NCBI GenBank assembly: GCA_947487895.1 | Contig: CANKYF010000005.1 | Span: 62,001-126,000 of the forward strand | From: an uncultured Flavobacteriaceae bacterium | Lineage (GTDB): Bacteria; Bacteroidota; Bacteroidia; Flavobacteriales; Flavobacteriaceae | DNA: 64,000 nt | Reading direction: 5' to 3' | In this document: positions 8,699 to 18,726 of the stretch, piece by piece | Layout: every line of letters starts with the position of its first letter | How positions within the stretch are numbered: the stretch's first letter is position 1 | Position numbers and translations under genes: made by a program | The notes under the pieces: model-generated | What the model was told of the DNA's origin: nothing | Seen by the model: the letters and a program-made list of their open reading frames with translations, nothing else | Databases searched by the model: none

Positions 8699-9706
8699 GT
8701 GAATATATTAATTACAGGAGGAGCAGGGTTTATAGGTTCTAATTTTATAGGTTATTTTCTTGGACATAACCCTCATTTTAAAGTAATTAATTTAGATAAG
8801 TTAACATATGCTGGTAGTTTTAACAATTTAGTTGAAATAGAAAATCACCCAAATTATACATTTATAAAAGGAGATATATGTAATAGAAGTTTGGTTGAAA
8901 ATTTGTTTAATACTTATAATTTTAAAGGAGTTATACACTTTGCAGCTGAGTCTCATGTAGATAATTCTATTGAGAACCCAAATGAGTTTATAAATACTAA
9001 TGTTGTTGGAACCTTTAATCTAATTGATGTTGCGAAGAATCATTGGATGGAATCCCCTCATAAAATTAAAGAGGAACATTTAAATTCTAGGTTTCATCAT
9101 ATATCTACAGATGAAGTTTATGGAACTTTGGGAAAAACAGGCTTATTTACAGAAAAAACAGCATATGCACCTAATAGTCCCTATAGTGCATCGAAAGCTT
9201 CTTCAGATTTTATAGTAAGAAGTTATTTTCACACCTATGGGATGAATCTAGTAACATCAAATTGTTCCAATAATTATGGCCCTAAACAGCATGATGAAAA
9301 GTTAATACCAACAATAATTAGAAAAGCTATAAAGGGAGAAAATATTCCAATATATGGTGATGGTAAAAATATAAGAGATTGGTTGTATGTTAAAGATCAT
9401 TGCCTAGGTATTGATTTGGTATTTAAGGAAGGTATTAAAGGAGAAACATATAATATTGGTGGGAATAATGAAAAAAATAATTTACAAATAGCAAATACTA
9501 TTTGCTCCATTTTAGATAAGGTTAGACCTCAAAAAAAACCTTATAAAGAACAAATAATATTTGTAAAAGATAGACCTGGGCATGATTTTAGATATGCAAT
9601 AGATGCTTCTAAAATTGAAAATGATTTAGGTTGGGTTGCAAGTGAAAGCTTTGAATCTGGAATTGTTAAAACTATACATTGGTATATTAAGAAATACACA
9701 GGCTAA
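8699..9706 (+). CDS. rfbB: dTDP-glucose 4,6-dehydratase
   Basis: Second step of dTDP-L-rhamnose synthesis, converting dTDP-glucose to dTDP-4-keto-6-deoxyglucose. Extended SDR protein, 335 aa. It has the NAD-binding loop GGAGFIGS (7-14), the catalytic TDE triad segment (137-139) and the YxxxK pair Tyr162/Lys166 in PYSASK. The start codon is GTG. The gene abuts rfbA with no gap. The order here is rfbB-rfbA-rfbC-rfbD. Confidence 0.95.
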   Translation: MNILITGGAGFIGSNFIGYFLGHNPHFKVINLDKLTYAGSFNNLVEIENHPNYTFIKGDICNRSLVENLFNTYNFKGVIHFAAESHVDNSIENPNEFINTNVVGTFNLIDVAKNHWMESPHKIKEEHLNSRFHHISTDEVYGTLGKTGLFTEKTAYAPNSPYSASKASSDFIVRSYFHTYGMNLVTSNCSNNYGPKQHDEKLIPTIIRKAIKGENIPIYGDGKNIRDWLYVKDHCLGIDLVFKEGIKGETYNIGGNNEKNNLQIANTICSILDKVRPQKKPYKEQIIFVKDRPGHDFRYAIDASKIENDLGWVASESFESGIVKTIHWYIKKYTG

Positions 9707-10567
9707 ATGAAAGGAATTATATTAGCAGGGGGATCAGGGACTAGGCTATATCCACTAACCAAAGTGGTTAGTAAGCAGCTTATGCCTATTTATGACAAAC
9801 CTATGATTTATTATCCGTTAACAACTCTTTTATCTGTTGGAATAAGGGATATACTAATTATTACAACTCCAACCGATATTGAAAAATTTAGAAAACTGTT
9901 AGGAAACGGAAAAGACTATGGTTGTAATTTTGAATATGCTATTCAAAAAGAACCTAATGGACTTGCAGAAGCCTTCATTATAGGTGAGAATTTTATAGGG
10001 GAAGATAGTGTCGCTCTAATTTTGGGGGATAATATATTTTATGGTTCAGGATTAAGTAAAACATTAAGTGAATTAATAAACCCTGAAGGAGGAGTAATTT
10101 TTGCGTATCATGTTCAAGACTCACAAAGATATGGTGTAGTTCAGTTTAATGACAAAAATGAAGCTATTTCTATTGAAGAAAAACCTTTAAAACCAAAATC
10201 AAATTATGCAGTACCAGGAATATATTTTTATGACAATTCTGTTGTTGAAATTGCAAAAAATATTAAACCAAGTAATAGAGGGGAATTAGAAATTACAGAT
10301 GTTAATAAAGCATATTTAAAAAAAGGAAAATTAAAAGTTCAAATTTTAGATAAAGGAACCGCCTGGTTAGACACAGGTACCTTTGCTTCATTAATGCAAG
10401 CATCTCAATTTGTTCAAGTAATAGAAGAGAGACAAGGTCAAAAGATAGGATGTGTAGAAGAAGAAGCTTATAAAATGGGCTTTATTGATAAAACTCAATT
10501 GAATAAACTTGCTCAACCATTATTGAAAAGTGGCTATGGTAAATACCTTCAACAATTAATATCTTAA
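9707..10567 (+). CDS. rfbA: glucose-1-phosphate thymidylyltransferase
   Basis: First step of dTDP-L-rhamnose synthesis, joining dTTP and glucose-1-phosphate. 286 aa, full length for the family. The nucleotide-binding signature is [11 protein letters not shown] (8-18), followed by [16 protein letters not shown]; the metal-binding LGDN and the sugar-binding EEKP segments are also present. Sits immediately after rfbB and 8 bp before rfbC. Confidence 0.95.
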   Translation: MKGIILAGGSGTRLYPLTKVVSKQLMPIYDKPMIYYPLTTLLSVGIRDILIITTPTDIEKFRKLLGNGKDYGCNFEYAIQKEPNGLAEAFIIGENFIGEDSVALILGDNIFYGSGLSKTLSELINPEGGVIFAYHVQDSQRYGVVQFNDKNEAISIEEKPLKPKSNYAVPGIYFYDNSVVEIAKNIKPSNRGELEITDVNKAYLKKGKLKVQILDKGTAWLDTGTFASLMQASQFVQVIEERQGQKIGCVEEEAYKMGFIDKTQLNKLAQPLLKSGYGKYLQQLIS

Positions 10568-10575
10568 AATTAAAT

Positions 10576-11124
10576 ATGAAAGTTGAAGAAACAAACTTAA
10601 AAGGGTGCTATATAATAACACCAAAAGTTTTTAAAGATGAAAGAGGCTATTTTTATGAGAGCTTCAATAAAAAAATGTTCGTTAATCAAACTGGAGTTGA
10701 TGTGGATTTTGTTCAAGATAATATTTCTAAATCTTCAAAAGGTGTTTTAAGAGGTCTGCATTTTCAAATTGGTGAATATGCTCAAGCAAAGTTGGTGAAA
10801 GTTTTAAAGGGTAAAGTTTTAGATGTAGTGGTTGATTTAAGAAGAGACTCTGAAACCTTTTGTGATTTTTTTTCAATAATATTAGATGCTAAAAGGCATC
10901 AGCAGTTATATATTCCAAGAGGATTTGCTCATGGTTTTCATGTGCTTGAAGACGACACATTTTTTTCTTACAAGTGTGATAATTATTATAATAAAGAAGC
11001 AGAATCTGGAATTTACTATAGAGATGAACAATTAAACATTAATTGGGATATTTCTAGAGATATTATTTTATCAGATAAAGACAAAAAGTTACCAACTTTG
11101 GAAATGTTTTTTCAAACTAGATGA
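10576..11124 (+). CDS. rfbC: dTDP-4-dehydrorhamnose 3,5-epimerase
   Basis: Third step of dTDP-rhamnose synthesis. Cupin-fold epimerase, 182 aa, the usual family length. Catalytic His62 lies in VLRGLHFQ and Tyr132 in SYKC; the conserved IPRGFAHGF segment is at ~113-121. Its stop overlaps the rfbD start (ATGA), so the pair is translationally coupled. Confidence 0.95.
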   Translation: MKVEETNLKGCYIITPKVFKDERGYFYESFNKKMFVNQTGVDVDFVQDNISKSSKGVLRGLHFQIGEYAQAKLVKVLKGKVLDVVVDLRRDSETFCDFFSIILDAKRHQQLYIPRGFAHGFHVLEDDTFFSYKCDNYYNKEAESGIYYRDEQLNINWDISRDIILSDKDKKLPTLEMFFQTR

Positions 11125-11909
11125 AAAAAAGAATTTTAGTTACAGGGGCAAATGGCCAGTTAGGAAAAACAATTAAAGAATTGTATTCTAAAAACACATT
11201 AAGTCTTGATTTTACTTTTACTTCAAAGGAAATATTAGATATTACCAATACGTCTCAATTAGAAAAATATTTTGAGAATAATGATTTCGAATATTGTATT
11301 AATTGTGCTGCATATACAAATGTAGAACAAGCAGAAAAGACTCCAGAAAGTGCTTATGAAATAAATGCAAAAGGAGTAAAAAACTTAGTCAAAGAAATTA
11401 AAAAACATAATATTATTTTAGTTCATATTTCAACTGATTATGTTTTTGATGGAGAAAAACAAACACCTTATACTATTTTTGATAAAACTAATCCAATAAA
11501 CAAATATGGAAAATCTAAGTTGCTTGGAGAACTTTATATTCGAGACAGTTTGAAGAGATATTTTGTTGTAAGAACATCATGGCTCTATAGTAAAAATTAT
11601 GGCCATAATTTTTACAAGAATATACTTAAATGGGCAAAAGAAGGAAAAGACCTTAAAATAACTACGGAGCAAATAGGTTGCCCTACAGACACAGTTAATC
11701 TAAGTAGTTTTATAATTGATTTAATTCAAAGAAGAGATCAAAATTTTGGAATTAAACATTATTGCGATAGTGAAGCAATGTCGTGGTATGATTTTGCTCG
11801 AAAAATTCTAAAAGAAAATGGATTTATCGATTCTATTAAGCTAGATAAATTAAACAAATATAGTACATTTGCTGAACGCCCAAAATATAGTATTTTGGCT
11901 AATAATTAA
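11121..11909 (+). CDS. rfbD: dTDP-4-dehydrorhamnose reductase, short C-terminus
   Basis: Final NAD(P)H-dependent step to dTDP-L-rhamnose. SDR protein with GANGQLGKT (9-17), STDYVFDG and the YxxxK pair Tyr129/Lys133 (YGKSK). At 262 aa it ends shortly after the family's conserved ERPKYS segment. Typical RfbD/RmlD proteins carry roughly 25 more residues with a final helix. The stop codon is shared with the wecB start (TAATG), so the short end is part of the gene arrangement rather than a sequencing edge. The catalytic core is intact. Confidence 0.9.
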   Translation: MKKRILVTGANGQLGKTIKELYSKNTLSLDFTFTSKEILDITNTSQLEKYFENNDFEYCINCAAYTNVEQAEKTPESAYEINAKGVKNLVKEIKKHNIILVHISTDYVFDGEKQTPYTIFDKTNPINKYGKSKLLGELYIRDSLKRYFVVRTSWLYSKNYGHNFYKNILKWAKEGKDLKITTEQIGCPTDTVNLSSFIIDLIQRRDQNFGIKHYCDSEAMSWYDFARKILKENGFIDSIKLDKLNKYSTFAERPKYSILANN

Positions 11910-13039
11910 TGATGAAGAAAAAAAATTTAATTGTATTTGGGACAAGGCCAGAAGCTATAAAAATGGCTCCCTTGGTTAAAGAATTTCTAAAATGCTCTGA
12001 CACTTTTGAAACGAAAGTTTGTATTACAGCACAACATAGAGAAATGTTAGATCAAGTATTATCGTTTTTTGAGATTGTTCCAGATTACGATTTAGATTTA
12101 ATGAAACCAAATCAAAATTTATATACCCTTACCTCGGATATACTAATTGGTCTTAAGCCAGTTTTAGAGGGATTTAAACCTGACTATGTGTACGTGCATG
12201 GAGATACAACTACAACCATGGCATCAAGTATTGCTGCATTCTATTCTGGTGCCCAAGTATGTCATGTAGAGGCAGGGCTACGGACTTTTAATATGAAATC
12301 TCCTTTCCCTGAAGAAATGAATAGGTCTGTAACTGGAGTTGTTTCAAATATTCATTTTGCTCCAACAGAAACCTCGAAAAACAATCTGATCAATGAAAAT
12401 AAAAACTCTAATACTATTCTAATAACAGGAAATACAGTTATTGATGCTTTACAATTTAGTGTGGATAAAGTTAATAATTCTGAGTTTAAGGATGATGAGA
12501 TTGAAGCACTTAAAAAAGTTTTAGAAAGCAATAAAAAATTGATCTTAGTAACTGGTCATAGAAGAGAAAATCATGGTCAGGGATTTATACAAATTTGTAA
12601 TGCTCTAAAAGAAATTGCATTAAGAAATCCCGATACTCAGATTGTCTATCCTGTGCATTTAAATCCAAATGTTCAGAAGCCAGTTTATGAACTTTTAGGA
12701 GATACTGAAAATATTAAATTAATTGATCCGTTATCCTACCCTTCATTTGTATGGCTAATGAACCAAAGTCATCTTATTATAACTGATAGTGGAGGAGTTC
12801 AGGAAGAAGCTCCAAGTCTTGGAAAACCAGTCTTAGTAATGAGAGATACAACAGAAAGGCCAGAAGCTGTTAATGCAGGAACTGTAATTTTGGTAGGCAC
12901 TAATAAAGAAATTATAGTTCAAGAAGCTGAAAAATTATTAAAGAATAAAAAATTATACGAAGACATGAGTAAGCTTCATAATCCTTATGGAGATGGAAAA
13001 GCATGTCAACGAATTGTTGAATACATAATAAAAAATTAA
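11909..13039 (+). CDS. wecB: UDP-N-acetylglucosamine 2-epimerase (non-hydrolysing)
   Basis: Converts UDP-GlcNAc to UDP-ManNAc. 376 aa, normal length. Family motifs are present in order: [13 protein letters not shown] near the N-terminus, [34 protein letters not shown] and [16 protein letters not shown]-like residues. Overlaps the rfbD stop by one base; a second in-frame ATG follows at once. Next to wecC it provides the UDP-ManNAcA branch of the glycan. Confidence 0.95.
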   Translation: MMKKKNLIVFGTRPEAIKMAPLVKEFLKCSDTFETKVCITAQHREMLDQVLSFFEIVPDYDLDLMKPNQNLYTLTSDILIGLKPVLEGFKPDYVYVHGDTTTTMASSIAAFYSGAQVCHVEAGLRTFNMKSPFPEEMNRSVTGVVSNIHFAPTETSKNNLINENKNSNTILITGNTVIDALQFSVDKVNNSEFKDDEIEALKKVLESNKKLILVTGHRRENHGQGFIQICNALKEIALRNPDTQIVYPVHLNPNVQKPVYELLGDTENIKLIDPLSYPSFVWLMNQSHLIITDSGGVQEEAPSLGKPVLVMRDTTERPEAVNAGTVILVGTNKEIIVQEAEKLLKNKKLYEDMSKLHNPYGDGKACQRIVEYIIKN

Positions 13040-13041
13040 CT

Positions 13042-14256
13042 ATGAATACTAAACCTGATGTTGTAATGATCGGTTTGGGATATATAGGTCTCCCAACAGC
13101 AGCATTGATTGCTCAAAATAGAATATGTGTTCTTGGAGTTGATATAAACCCCAAAGTGGTAAATACAATTAATGAAGGAAAAATTCATATTGTAGAACCT
13201 GAATTGGATAAAGCAGTAGAAAAGGCAGTAAACGAAGGGTATTTAAAGGCTTCAGTTAAACCAGTTGAAGCAAACACATACTTAATAGTGGTGCCAACTC
13301 CTTTTAAAGGTAAAAATGAACCAGATATTTCTTTTGTTGAGTCAGCTACCAAGGCTATAATACCTCTGCTTAAAGAAAACGATTTGTATATTATAGAATC
13401 TACATCTCCTGTGGGTACTACGGAGAAGATGATGACCTTAATTTATTCTGAAAGACCAGAACTTGAAAACAAATTAGATATAGCATATTGCCCAGAAAGA
13501 GTTCTTCCTGGAAATGTCATGTATGAGTTGGTTCATAATGATCGTGTCATTGGTGGAATAAATGAAAGATCTACAGATAAAGCGGTTAAGTTTTATCATC
13601 AATTTGTTAAGGGTGATTTACACAAAACAAATGCTAGGACGGCAGAGATGTGTAAGCTAGTGGAAAATTCTTCTAGAGATGTACAGATTGCATTTGCAAA
13701 TGAATTATCTCTAATTTGTGATAAAGCGGATATTAATGTTTGGGAATTAATACAATTAGCTAATAAGCATCCAAGAGTTAATATTTTACAACCCGGATGC
13801 GGAGTTGGAGGGCATTGTATTGCTGTAGACCCTTACTTCATTGTTGCAGATTATCCAATGGAGTCACAAATCATAGGGAAAGCAAGGGAAATCAATAATT
13901 ATAAATCATTTTGGTGCGCTGAGAAGGTTCAAAATACTAAACTTCAGTTTGAATTACAACATGGGAGAAAGCCTAGAATCGCCATTATGGGGCTAGCGTT
14001 TAAACCTAATATTGATGACTTAAGAGAATCTCCTGCTAAGTACATTGCTCAAAAAGTATTGCAAAATGCAAATAATGAAGAATATTATATTGTTGAACCA
14101 AATATTAATGAGCATAAAGTTTTCAAACTAACACATTACCAAGAGGCTGCTAAAAAAGCAGATATTATTGTTTTTTTAGTGGCTCATGATGAGTTTACGA
14201 AGCTTGAATTAGATAAAGATAAGGTTGTTTTAGATTTTTGTGGAACATTTTCTTGA
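13042..14256 (+). CDS. wecC: UDP-N-acetyl-D-mannosamine dehydrogenase
   Basis: NAD-dependent four-electron oxidation of UDP-ManNAc to UDP-ManNAcA. 404 aa. N-terminal Rossmann motif GLGYIGLPTAALIA, central STSPVGTTE, and catalytic Cys259 in GVGGHCIAVDPYF; the C-terminal domain carries GLAFKPNIDDLRESP. It follows wecB by 2 bp. A GT26 transferase of the WecG/TagA type at 27624 could use the product. Confidence 0.95.
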   Translation: MNTKPDVVMIGLGYIGLPTAALIAQNRICVLGVDINPKVVNTINEGKIHIVEPELDKAVEKAVNEGYLKASVKPVEANTYLIVVPTPFKGKNEPDISFVESATKAIIPLLKENDLYIIESTSPVGTTEKMMTLIYSERPELENKLDIAYCPERVLPGNVMYELVHNDRVIGGINERSTDKAVKFYHQFVKGDLHKTNARTAEMCKLVENSSRDVQIAFANELSLICDKADINVWELIQLANKHPRVNILQPGCGVGGHCIAVDPYFIVADYPMESQIIGKAREINNYKSFWCAEKVQNTKLQFELQHGRKPRIAIMGLAFKPNIDDLRESPAKYIAQKVLQNANNEEYYIVEPNINEHKVFKLTHYQEAAKKADIIVFLVAHDEFTKLELDKDKVVLDFCGTFS

Positions 14257-14285
14257 TTAATTGTTTGTCTTTGATTTGTCGTTTT

Positions 14286-15482
14286 ATGAAAATATTGAAT
14301 ACTAAGTATATTATATATGGATTTTCTACATTATTTGGTAGAGGCTTAGAATACTTAATGTTATTATTTGTTGCGTCCAAAGTTTCTAAGACAGAATATG
14401 GAGAATTTGAGTTTTATAAAAAAACGATAGAATTATTGGCTATTTTCTTTTCTTTTGGAACACCAACTCTTTTATTGACATATACTAAGAGTTCTTCAAG
14501 CAAAATTAACCTTTCTTTAATAAGTGTAGTTTTTTGTTTTGTATTAGTGGGGCTTTTAACCCCTTTTTTTTATTATCTTGAATTAAAGGTTATTTTATTA
14601 CCAGTACTTTTTTATTCTCTTTTTTTTTATTCTAATTCTATTATTCAATCATTTAATTTGGTTGAAAACGGAAGCAATTATACAGCTTATTATAAGATAA
14701 TTGGTTCAATTTTATTTAATTCATTAGTAATTTTTTTTCTTTTAAATATAAAAGAAAAGAGCAAATCTTTAATATTAGCTTCAAATTTTTGTTTAGTCTT
14801 TTTCACTATTTATCATTTGTTTATTTTTTTTAAATATTATAAACAATCTCTTTTGACTAATGTAAAGAGATATATAAAATTGTTTATCAAGTTGATATAT
14901 GGGTCATTGACACTAGTAGTTAATAACTTTGTAAATATTGCATTTCTTTACACAGATATTTATATAATCAAAATTTTTGCAGAAAAAACTATTTCCAATT
15001 CTTTAATTGCAGAATATTCTTTTCCTTTAAATATTGCCAATGCATTATTAATTATTCCATTAACTATTTCTCAGGTTGATATAGAAAAAGTAAAAAAACA
15101 CAATAAATCACTAAAGAATATTATCCAAAAAATTATCAAAGCTCTTTCGATTTCTTTACTTTTAATACTATTTTTTTATTATTTAATTTTACAAATATGG
15201 TTTCATAACTATAAGGGAACAATGTCAATTTTTATAATTATTCTTTTTGCAAAATTTGTTCAAGGACTTACCATTCCATATGGAATGATGATTGTAATAA
15301 AGAAACATTTTAAATTTAATTTAAGTTTGAATTTGGGAGTCTTTCTTTTGAATGTGGTTTTGAGTTTATTTTTATTTAATAAATTTAGACTAATAGGTAT
15401 TGGTTTAGCTAGTTTATTATCATTGCTTATTAGATATATCATAATAAGTGAGAGAGTAAATAAAATCCTAAAACGCAAATAA
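14286..15482 (+). CDS. polysaccharide flippase (Wzx/MATE-like membrane protein)
   Basis: Very hydrophobic protein of about 398 aa with some twelve membrane helices, beginning with the flippase-type segment YGFSTLFGRGLEYLMLLF and KTEYGEF. This fits the Wzx/MOP exporter family that moves lipid-linked repeat units across the inner membrane. A longer frame from 14238 would overlap wecC. The ATG at 14286 places the family's N-terminal motif at the right distance. The region is even richer in A+T than its neighbours. Confidence 0.75.
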   Translation: MKILNTKYIIYGFSTLFGRGLEYLMLLFVASKVSKTEYGEFEFYKKTIELLAIFFSFGTPTLLLTYTKSSSSKINLSLISVVFCFVLVGLLTPFFYYLELKVILLPVLFYSLFFYSNSIIQSFNLVENGSNYTAYYKIIGSILFNSLVIFFLLNIKEKSKSLILASNFCLVFFTIYHLFIFFKYYKQSLLTNVKRYIKLFIKLIYGSLTLVVNNFVNIAFLYTDIYIIKIFAEKTISNSLIAEYSFPLNIANALLIIPLTISQVDIEKVKKHNKSLKNIIQKIIKALSISLLLILFFYYLILQIWFHNYKGTMSIFIIILFAKFVQGLTIPYGMMIVIKKHFKFNLSLNLGVFLLNVVLSLFLFNKFRLIGIGLASLLSLLIRYIIISERVNKILKRK

Positions 15483-15516
15483 ATACTTAGAATATTTGAC
15501 AATAGAATAATTTTTT

Positions 15517-16785
15517 TTGAAAATAACTTTAACATACTCTAGAATTTCTTTTGAAAAGGCTATTTCAAAGTTACTGTTAATGTCCCCATTTATTACTGTT
15601 TTCATTTCTGATATTTTACAATTTACTCAGAAAGACTTGTCAGGTAATATTAAGTTTTTAAGTCTTTTTTTAATGTTTGGTCTAGTAATTATAAAAAGAA
15701 AAGTTAATATTAAATTAGTTTTTCTTTTTCTTATTTTTCTGCCAATATTTTTTTACCACTACTTTATATCATTTAGTATCAATGCAGCCACAGAAGAAGG
15801 AATAAGATACTTTTTTCCTGTTTTGATATTATTTTATGCATATACTCTAAGAAAGAATTTTAGTGTATTATTGTATTTTTTTCTATTCTTTACAATTTTA
15901 AACGATTTATGGCAAATTATAAATTATATTAACTGGATTAGAGGAGTCGACCAATGGTTTTATAATAGAACTAAAGATGGAATTGTTTTTTATAATACGA
16001 TATCAGGGGTTTTGAGAGGAACTGGTCTTTTAGGCTTTTTTGGAACTTTTGGGTTTCTTAACTTGATAACATTCTATTTAGTTAAATATTATTATTCTGG
16101 AAAACTAAAGACCTTGATATTAACTATTATGGTAATTTCGTTATTTTTGAGTTTTTCATATAAAGCAATAGGTCCTTTTTTAATCATTCTGTTTTTAACA
16201 CATAAAAACAAATTAAAGATAGTACTTACTGTGATTTATATTCTTATTTTAAGTTTTATCATATACCCGATTAAAGTTTTAAACTTTTTTGAAAATGCAA
16301 TGGTTAGATTAAACTTATATATATTTGAAGGAAATTCTGCAAGATCAGAGTCATATAGAGTTATGTTTTCTAAAAGTGGGTTTTTTGGAAGAGGTATAGG
16401 GACTTTTGGAGGGCCTTCCTCAACAAAATTTAATTCTCCTTTATATAATGAATTTAATTTTAACTGGTATGAAACCACACATTTAGCTACTACAGATACT
16501 TATTTCCCTCATTTATTTATAGAAATAGGAGTTATTGGTGCTTTGATTTATTTGTTGATTATAATATCTCCTTTGCTAAAAAGAACTTTTTTTAAACGAG
16601 AATACATTATGATTAGTATTATTTATTTTTCCTTATTTTTTGATTCTATGTTTTCATACTCTTTGAATAATCTTTCATATTTAATTTTGTCTTTAAGTTT
16701 AGTATATGCGATAAGTTATTTTGAAAGAGAAAATTATAAATTTAGAGTTACTCAAAAAAGTAATACAAACCCTAAAATTAAATAG
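15517..16785 (+). CDS. O-antigen polymerase-like membrane protein (Wzy type)
   Basis: Integral membrane protein of 422 aa with about ten or more hydrophobic segments and a large soluble loop around residues ~265-335. The loop contains NSARSESYRVMFSKSGFFGRGIGTFG, a layout typical of Wzy polymerases and O-antigen ligases. The frame has no ATG near its start: TTG at 15517 is the likeliest initiator, with the first in-frame ATG 21 codons later. It follows the flippase by 34 bp. A second protein of similar design is at 22959. Confidence 0.65.
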   Translation: MKITLTYSRISFEKAISKLLLMSPFITVFISDILQFTQKDLSGNIKFLSLFLMFGLVIIKRKVNIKLVFLFLIFLPIFFYHYFISFSINAATEEGIRYFFPVLILFYAYTLRKNFSVLLYFFLFFTILNDLWQIINYINWIRGVDQWFYNRTKDGIVFYNTISGVLRGTGLLGFFGTFGFLNLITFYLVKYYYSGKLKTLILTIMVISLFLSFSYKAIGPFLIILFLTHKNKLKIVLTVIYILILSFIIYPIKVLNFFENAMVRLNLYIFEGNSARSESYRVMFSKSGFFGRGIGTFGGPSSTKFNSPLYNEFNFNWYETTHLATTDTYFPHLFIEIGVIGALIYLLIIISPLLKRTFFKREYIMISIIYFSLFFDSMFSYSLNNLSYLILSLSLVYAISYFERENYKFRVTQKSNTNPKIK

Positions 16786-16812
16786 ATAATTTATTTGAAT
16801 AAAAATAATTGA

Positions 16813-16864
16813 AAATCTAATTCTAGATGAAAATATATCGATATTTTTACAGAAAATTAGATTT
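16813..16864 (+). other. nested stem-loop in the leader of rfbF
   Basis: Outer arms aaatctaatt (16813-16822) and aattagattt (16855-16864) pair perfectly. Inside is a second perfect stem aaaatat/atatttt (16830-16836, 16841-16847) with an atcg loop. There is no T-run after it, so it is not an intrinsic terminator. The TATTTTTA at 16842-16849 also resembles a -7 promoter element. Confidence 0.4.
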
Positions 16865-16870
16865 ATAATA

Positions 16871-17647
16871 ATGAAAGTATTAATTCTTGCAGGAGGATTT
16901 GGAACTAGATTAAGTGAAGAGACTCAAAACATTCCTAAACCAATGGTTCCAATTGGAGGTAAGCCAATACTATGGCACATAATGAAAATATATTCACATT
17001 ATGGATTCAATGATTTTGTAATATTATTAGGATATAAAGGATACGTTATTAAGGAATATTTTGCCAATTATTTTCTACATCAAAGTGATGCTACAATAGA
17101 CTTAAAAGAAAATAAAATAGAAATTTTAAATAACACTTCTGAACCATGGAAAGTTTCTTTGATAGATACTGGGTTACATACAATGACCGGAGGTAGAATA
17201 AGAAGAGTTCAGGAATTTATTGGCAATGAATCTTTTATGCTTACTTATGGAGATGGAGTTTCGAATGTTAATATTGAAGAGCTAATAAAAACGCATAACA
17301 ATCATGGTAAAACTGTAACGATGACCGCAGTACAGCCAGAAGGAAGATTTGGTTCATTAAAATTTATAGGAAATCAACAGATAGCTTCTTTTGAGGAAAA
17401 ACCTAAAGGGGACGGTTCATGGATTAATGGTGGATTTTTTGTTTGTGAACCAAAGGTTTTTGATTATTTATTAGATGGAGATCAGACTATATTTGAAAGA
17501 ACACCATTGGAGAATCTTGCCAAAGATGGTGAATTATATTCATATAAACACTATGGATACTGGAAACCTATGGATACATTAAGAGACAATAAAGAGTTGA
17601 ATGATCTGTGGAATAGGGATAACGCAAGTTGGAAAATATGGAAATAG
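16871..17647 (+). CDS. rfbF: glucose-1-phosphate cytidylyltransferase
   Basis: First step of CDP-6-deoxyhexose synthesis, making CDP-glucose. 258 aa, normal length. Nucleotidyltransferase motif LAGGFGTRLSEET near residue 5, then PKPMVPIGGKPILWHIM, the TYGDGVSNVNI metal site and SWINGGFFV. It overlaps rfbG by 10 bp. The context fixes the family apart from the thymidylyltransferase RfbA earlier in the cluster. Confidence 0.94.
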   Translation: MKVLILAGGFGTRLSEETQNIPKPMVPIGGKPILWHIMKIYSHYGFNDFVILLGYKGYVIKEYFANYFLHQSDATIDLKENKIEILNNTSEPWKVSLIDTGLHTMTGGRIRRVQEFIGNESFMLTYGDGVSNVNIEELIKTHNNHGKTVTMTAVQPEGRFGSLKFIGNQQIASFEEKPKGDGSWINGGFFVCEPKVFDYLLDGDQTIFERTPLENLAKDGELYSYKHYGYWKPMDTLRDNKELNDLWNRDNASWKIWK

Positions 17648-18726
17648 AAAAACTGTTTGGAGGAATATATAAGGACAAGATATGTTTGGTAACAGGAGAT
17701 ACGGGGTTTAAAGGTTCTTGGCTTGTTTACTGGTTAAACAAAATGGGAGCGAAGGTTATAGGATATTCTTTAGAACCTATAACATCTCCAAGTCATTATG
17801 GTCTAATGCATAATGATTCGTACCATTCCATAATTGGGGATATAAATGACCTTTCCAGATTGCAAAATGTTTTAAAAAAGCATAATCCCGAAATAGTATT
17901 TCATTTAGCCGCACAAGCCCTGGTAAGATATTCTTACGATAATCCTGTTGAGACTTTTGCCACTAATGTAATGGGAACAATTAACCTTTTTGAAGCAGTT
18001 AAAAAAACTAAATCGGTAAAGGCAATTGTCAATATTACAAGCGATAAGTGCTACGAGAATAAGGAATGGATTTGGGGGTACAGAGAAAATGATCCTATGG
18101 GTGGCTATGATCCCTATAGCGCATCTAAAGGTTGTGCCGAATTGGTTACAGCTTCCTATCAAAGATCATTTTTTAACGAAAACAATGTTTTACTTGCAAG
18201 CGGCAGAGCTGGTAATGTTATTGGAGGAGGTGATTGGTCTTTAGATAGATTAATTCCAGATATGGTGAAAGCTGCAGGAAAGGATGATACTGTTGTTATA
18301 AGAAACCCATTAGCTACAAGACCTTGGCAACACGTTTTAGAACCATTAAGCGGTTACCTATTACTAGGAAAAAAATTATTAGAAGGAAAAAAGAAATTTG
18401 CAGAAGGTTGGAATTTTGGGCCGGAACTAAAGAATAATGTAGCAGTAGGAGAAATTGTTGAAAAATCAACAAGTTTTTGGAAAAAGATTGTTTATAAAGA
18501 AGGAAGTAATTTAGAAGAACATCATGAGGCTAATTTACTCATGTTAGATTGCTCAAAAGCTAATAAAATTTTAAAATGGCTTCCTGTTTGGGACTTGGAA
18601 ATGACATTAAATAAAACTATTAGTTGGTATCGATCTTTTTATGAGGATAATAAGGTAAATACAGAACAAGATTTATTGGATTTTATCAGTGCAGCAAAGG
18701 ATAAATCATTAGAATGGACCAAATAA
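17638..18726 (+). CDS. rfbG: CDP-glucose 4,6-dehydratase
   Basis: Converts CDP-glucose to CDP-4-keto-6-deoxyglucose. Extended SDR protein of 362 aa. NAD-binding loop TGDTGFKGSWL, then the Tyr/Lys pair in DPYSASKGCAEL, and the RFBG-typical RPWQHVLEPLSGYL segment. A TTG nine bases earlier extends the frame, but the ATG at 17638 is preferred. It overlaps rfbF upstream and the next epimerase-like gene downstream (13 bp), so all three form one coupled unit. Confidence 0.93.
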   Translation: MEIEKLFGGIYKDKICLVTGDTGFKGSWLVYWLNKMGAKVIGYSLEPITSPSHYGLMHNDSYHSIIGDINDLSRLQNVLKKHNPEIVFHLAAQALVRYSYDNPVETFATNVMGTINLFEAVKKTKSVKAIVNITSDKCYENKEWIWGYRENDPMGGYDPYSASKGCAELVTASYQRSFFNENNVLLASGRAGNVIGGGDWSLDRLIPDMVKAAGKDDTVVIRNPLATRPWQHVLEPLSGYLLLGKKLLEGKKKFAEGWNFGPELKNNVAVGEIVEKSTSFWKKIVYKEGSNLEEHHEANLLMLDCSKANKILKWLPVWDLEMTLNKTISWYRSFYEDNKVNTEQDLLDFISAAKDKSLEWTK

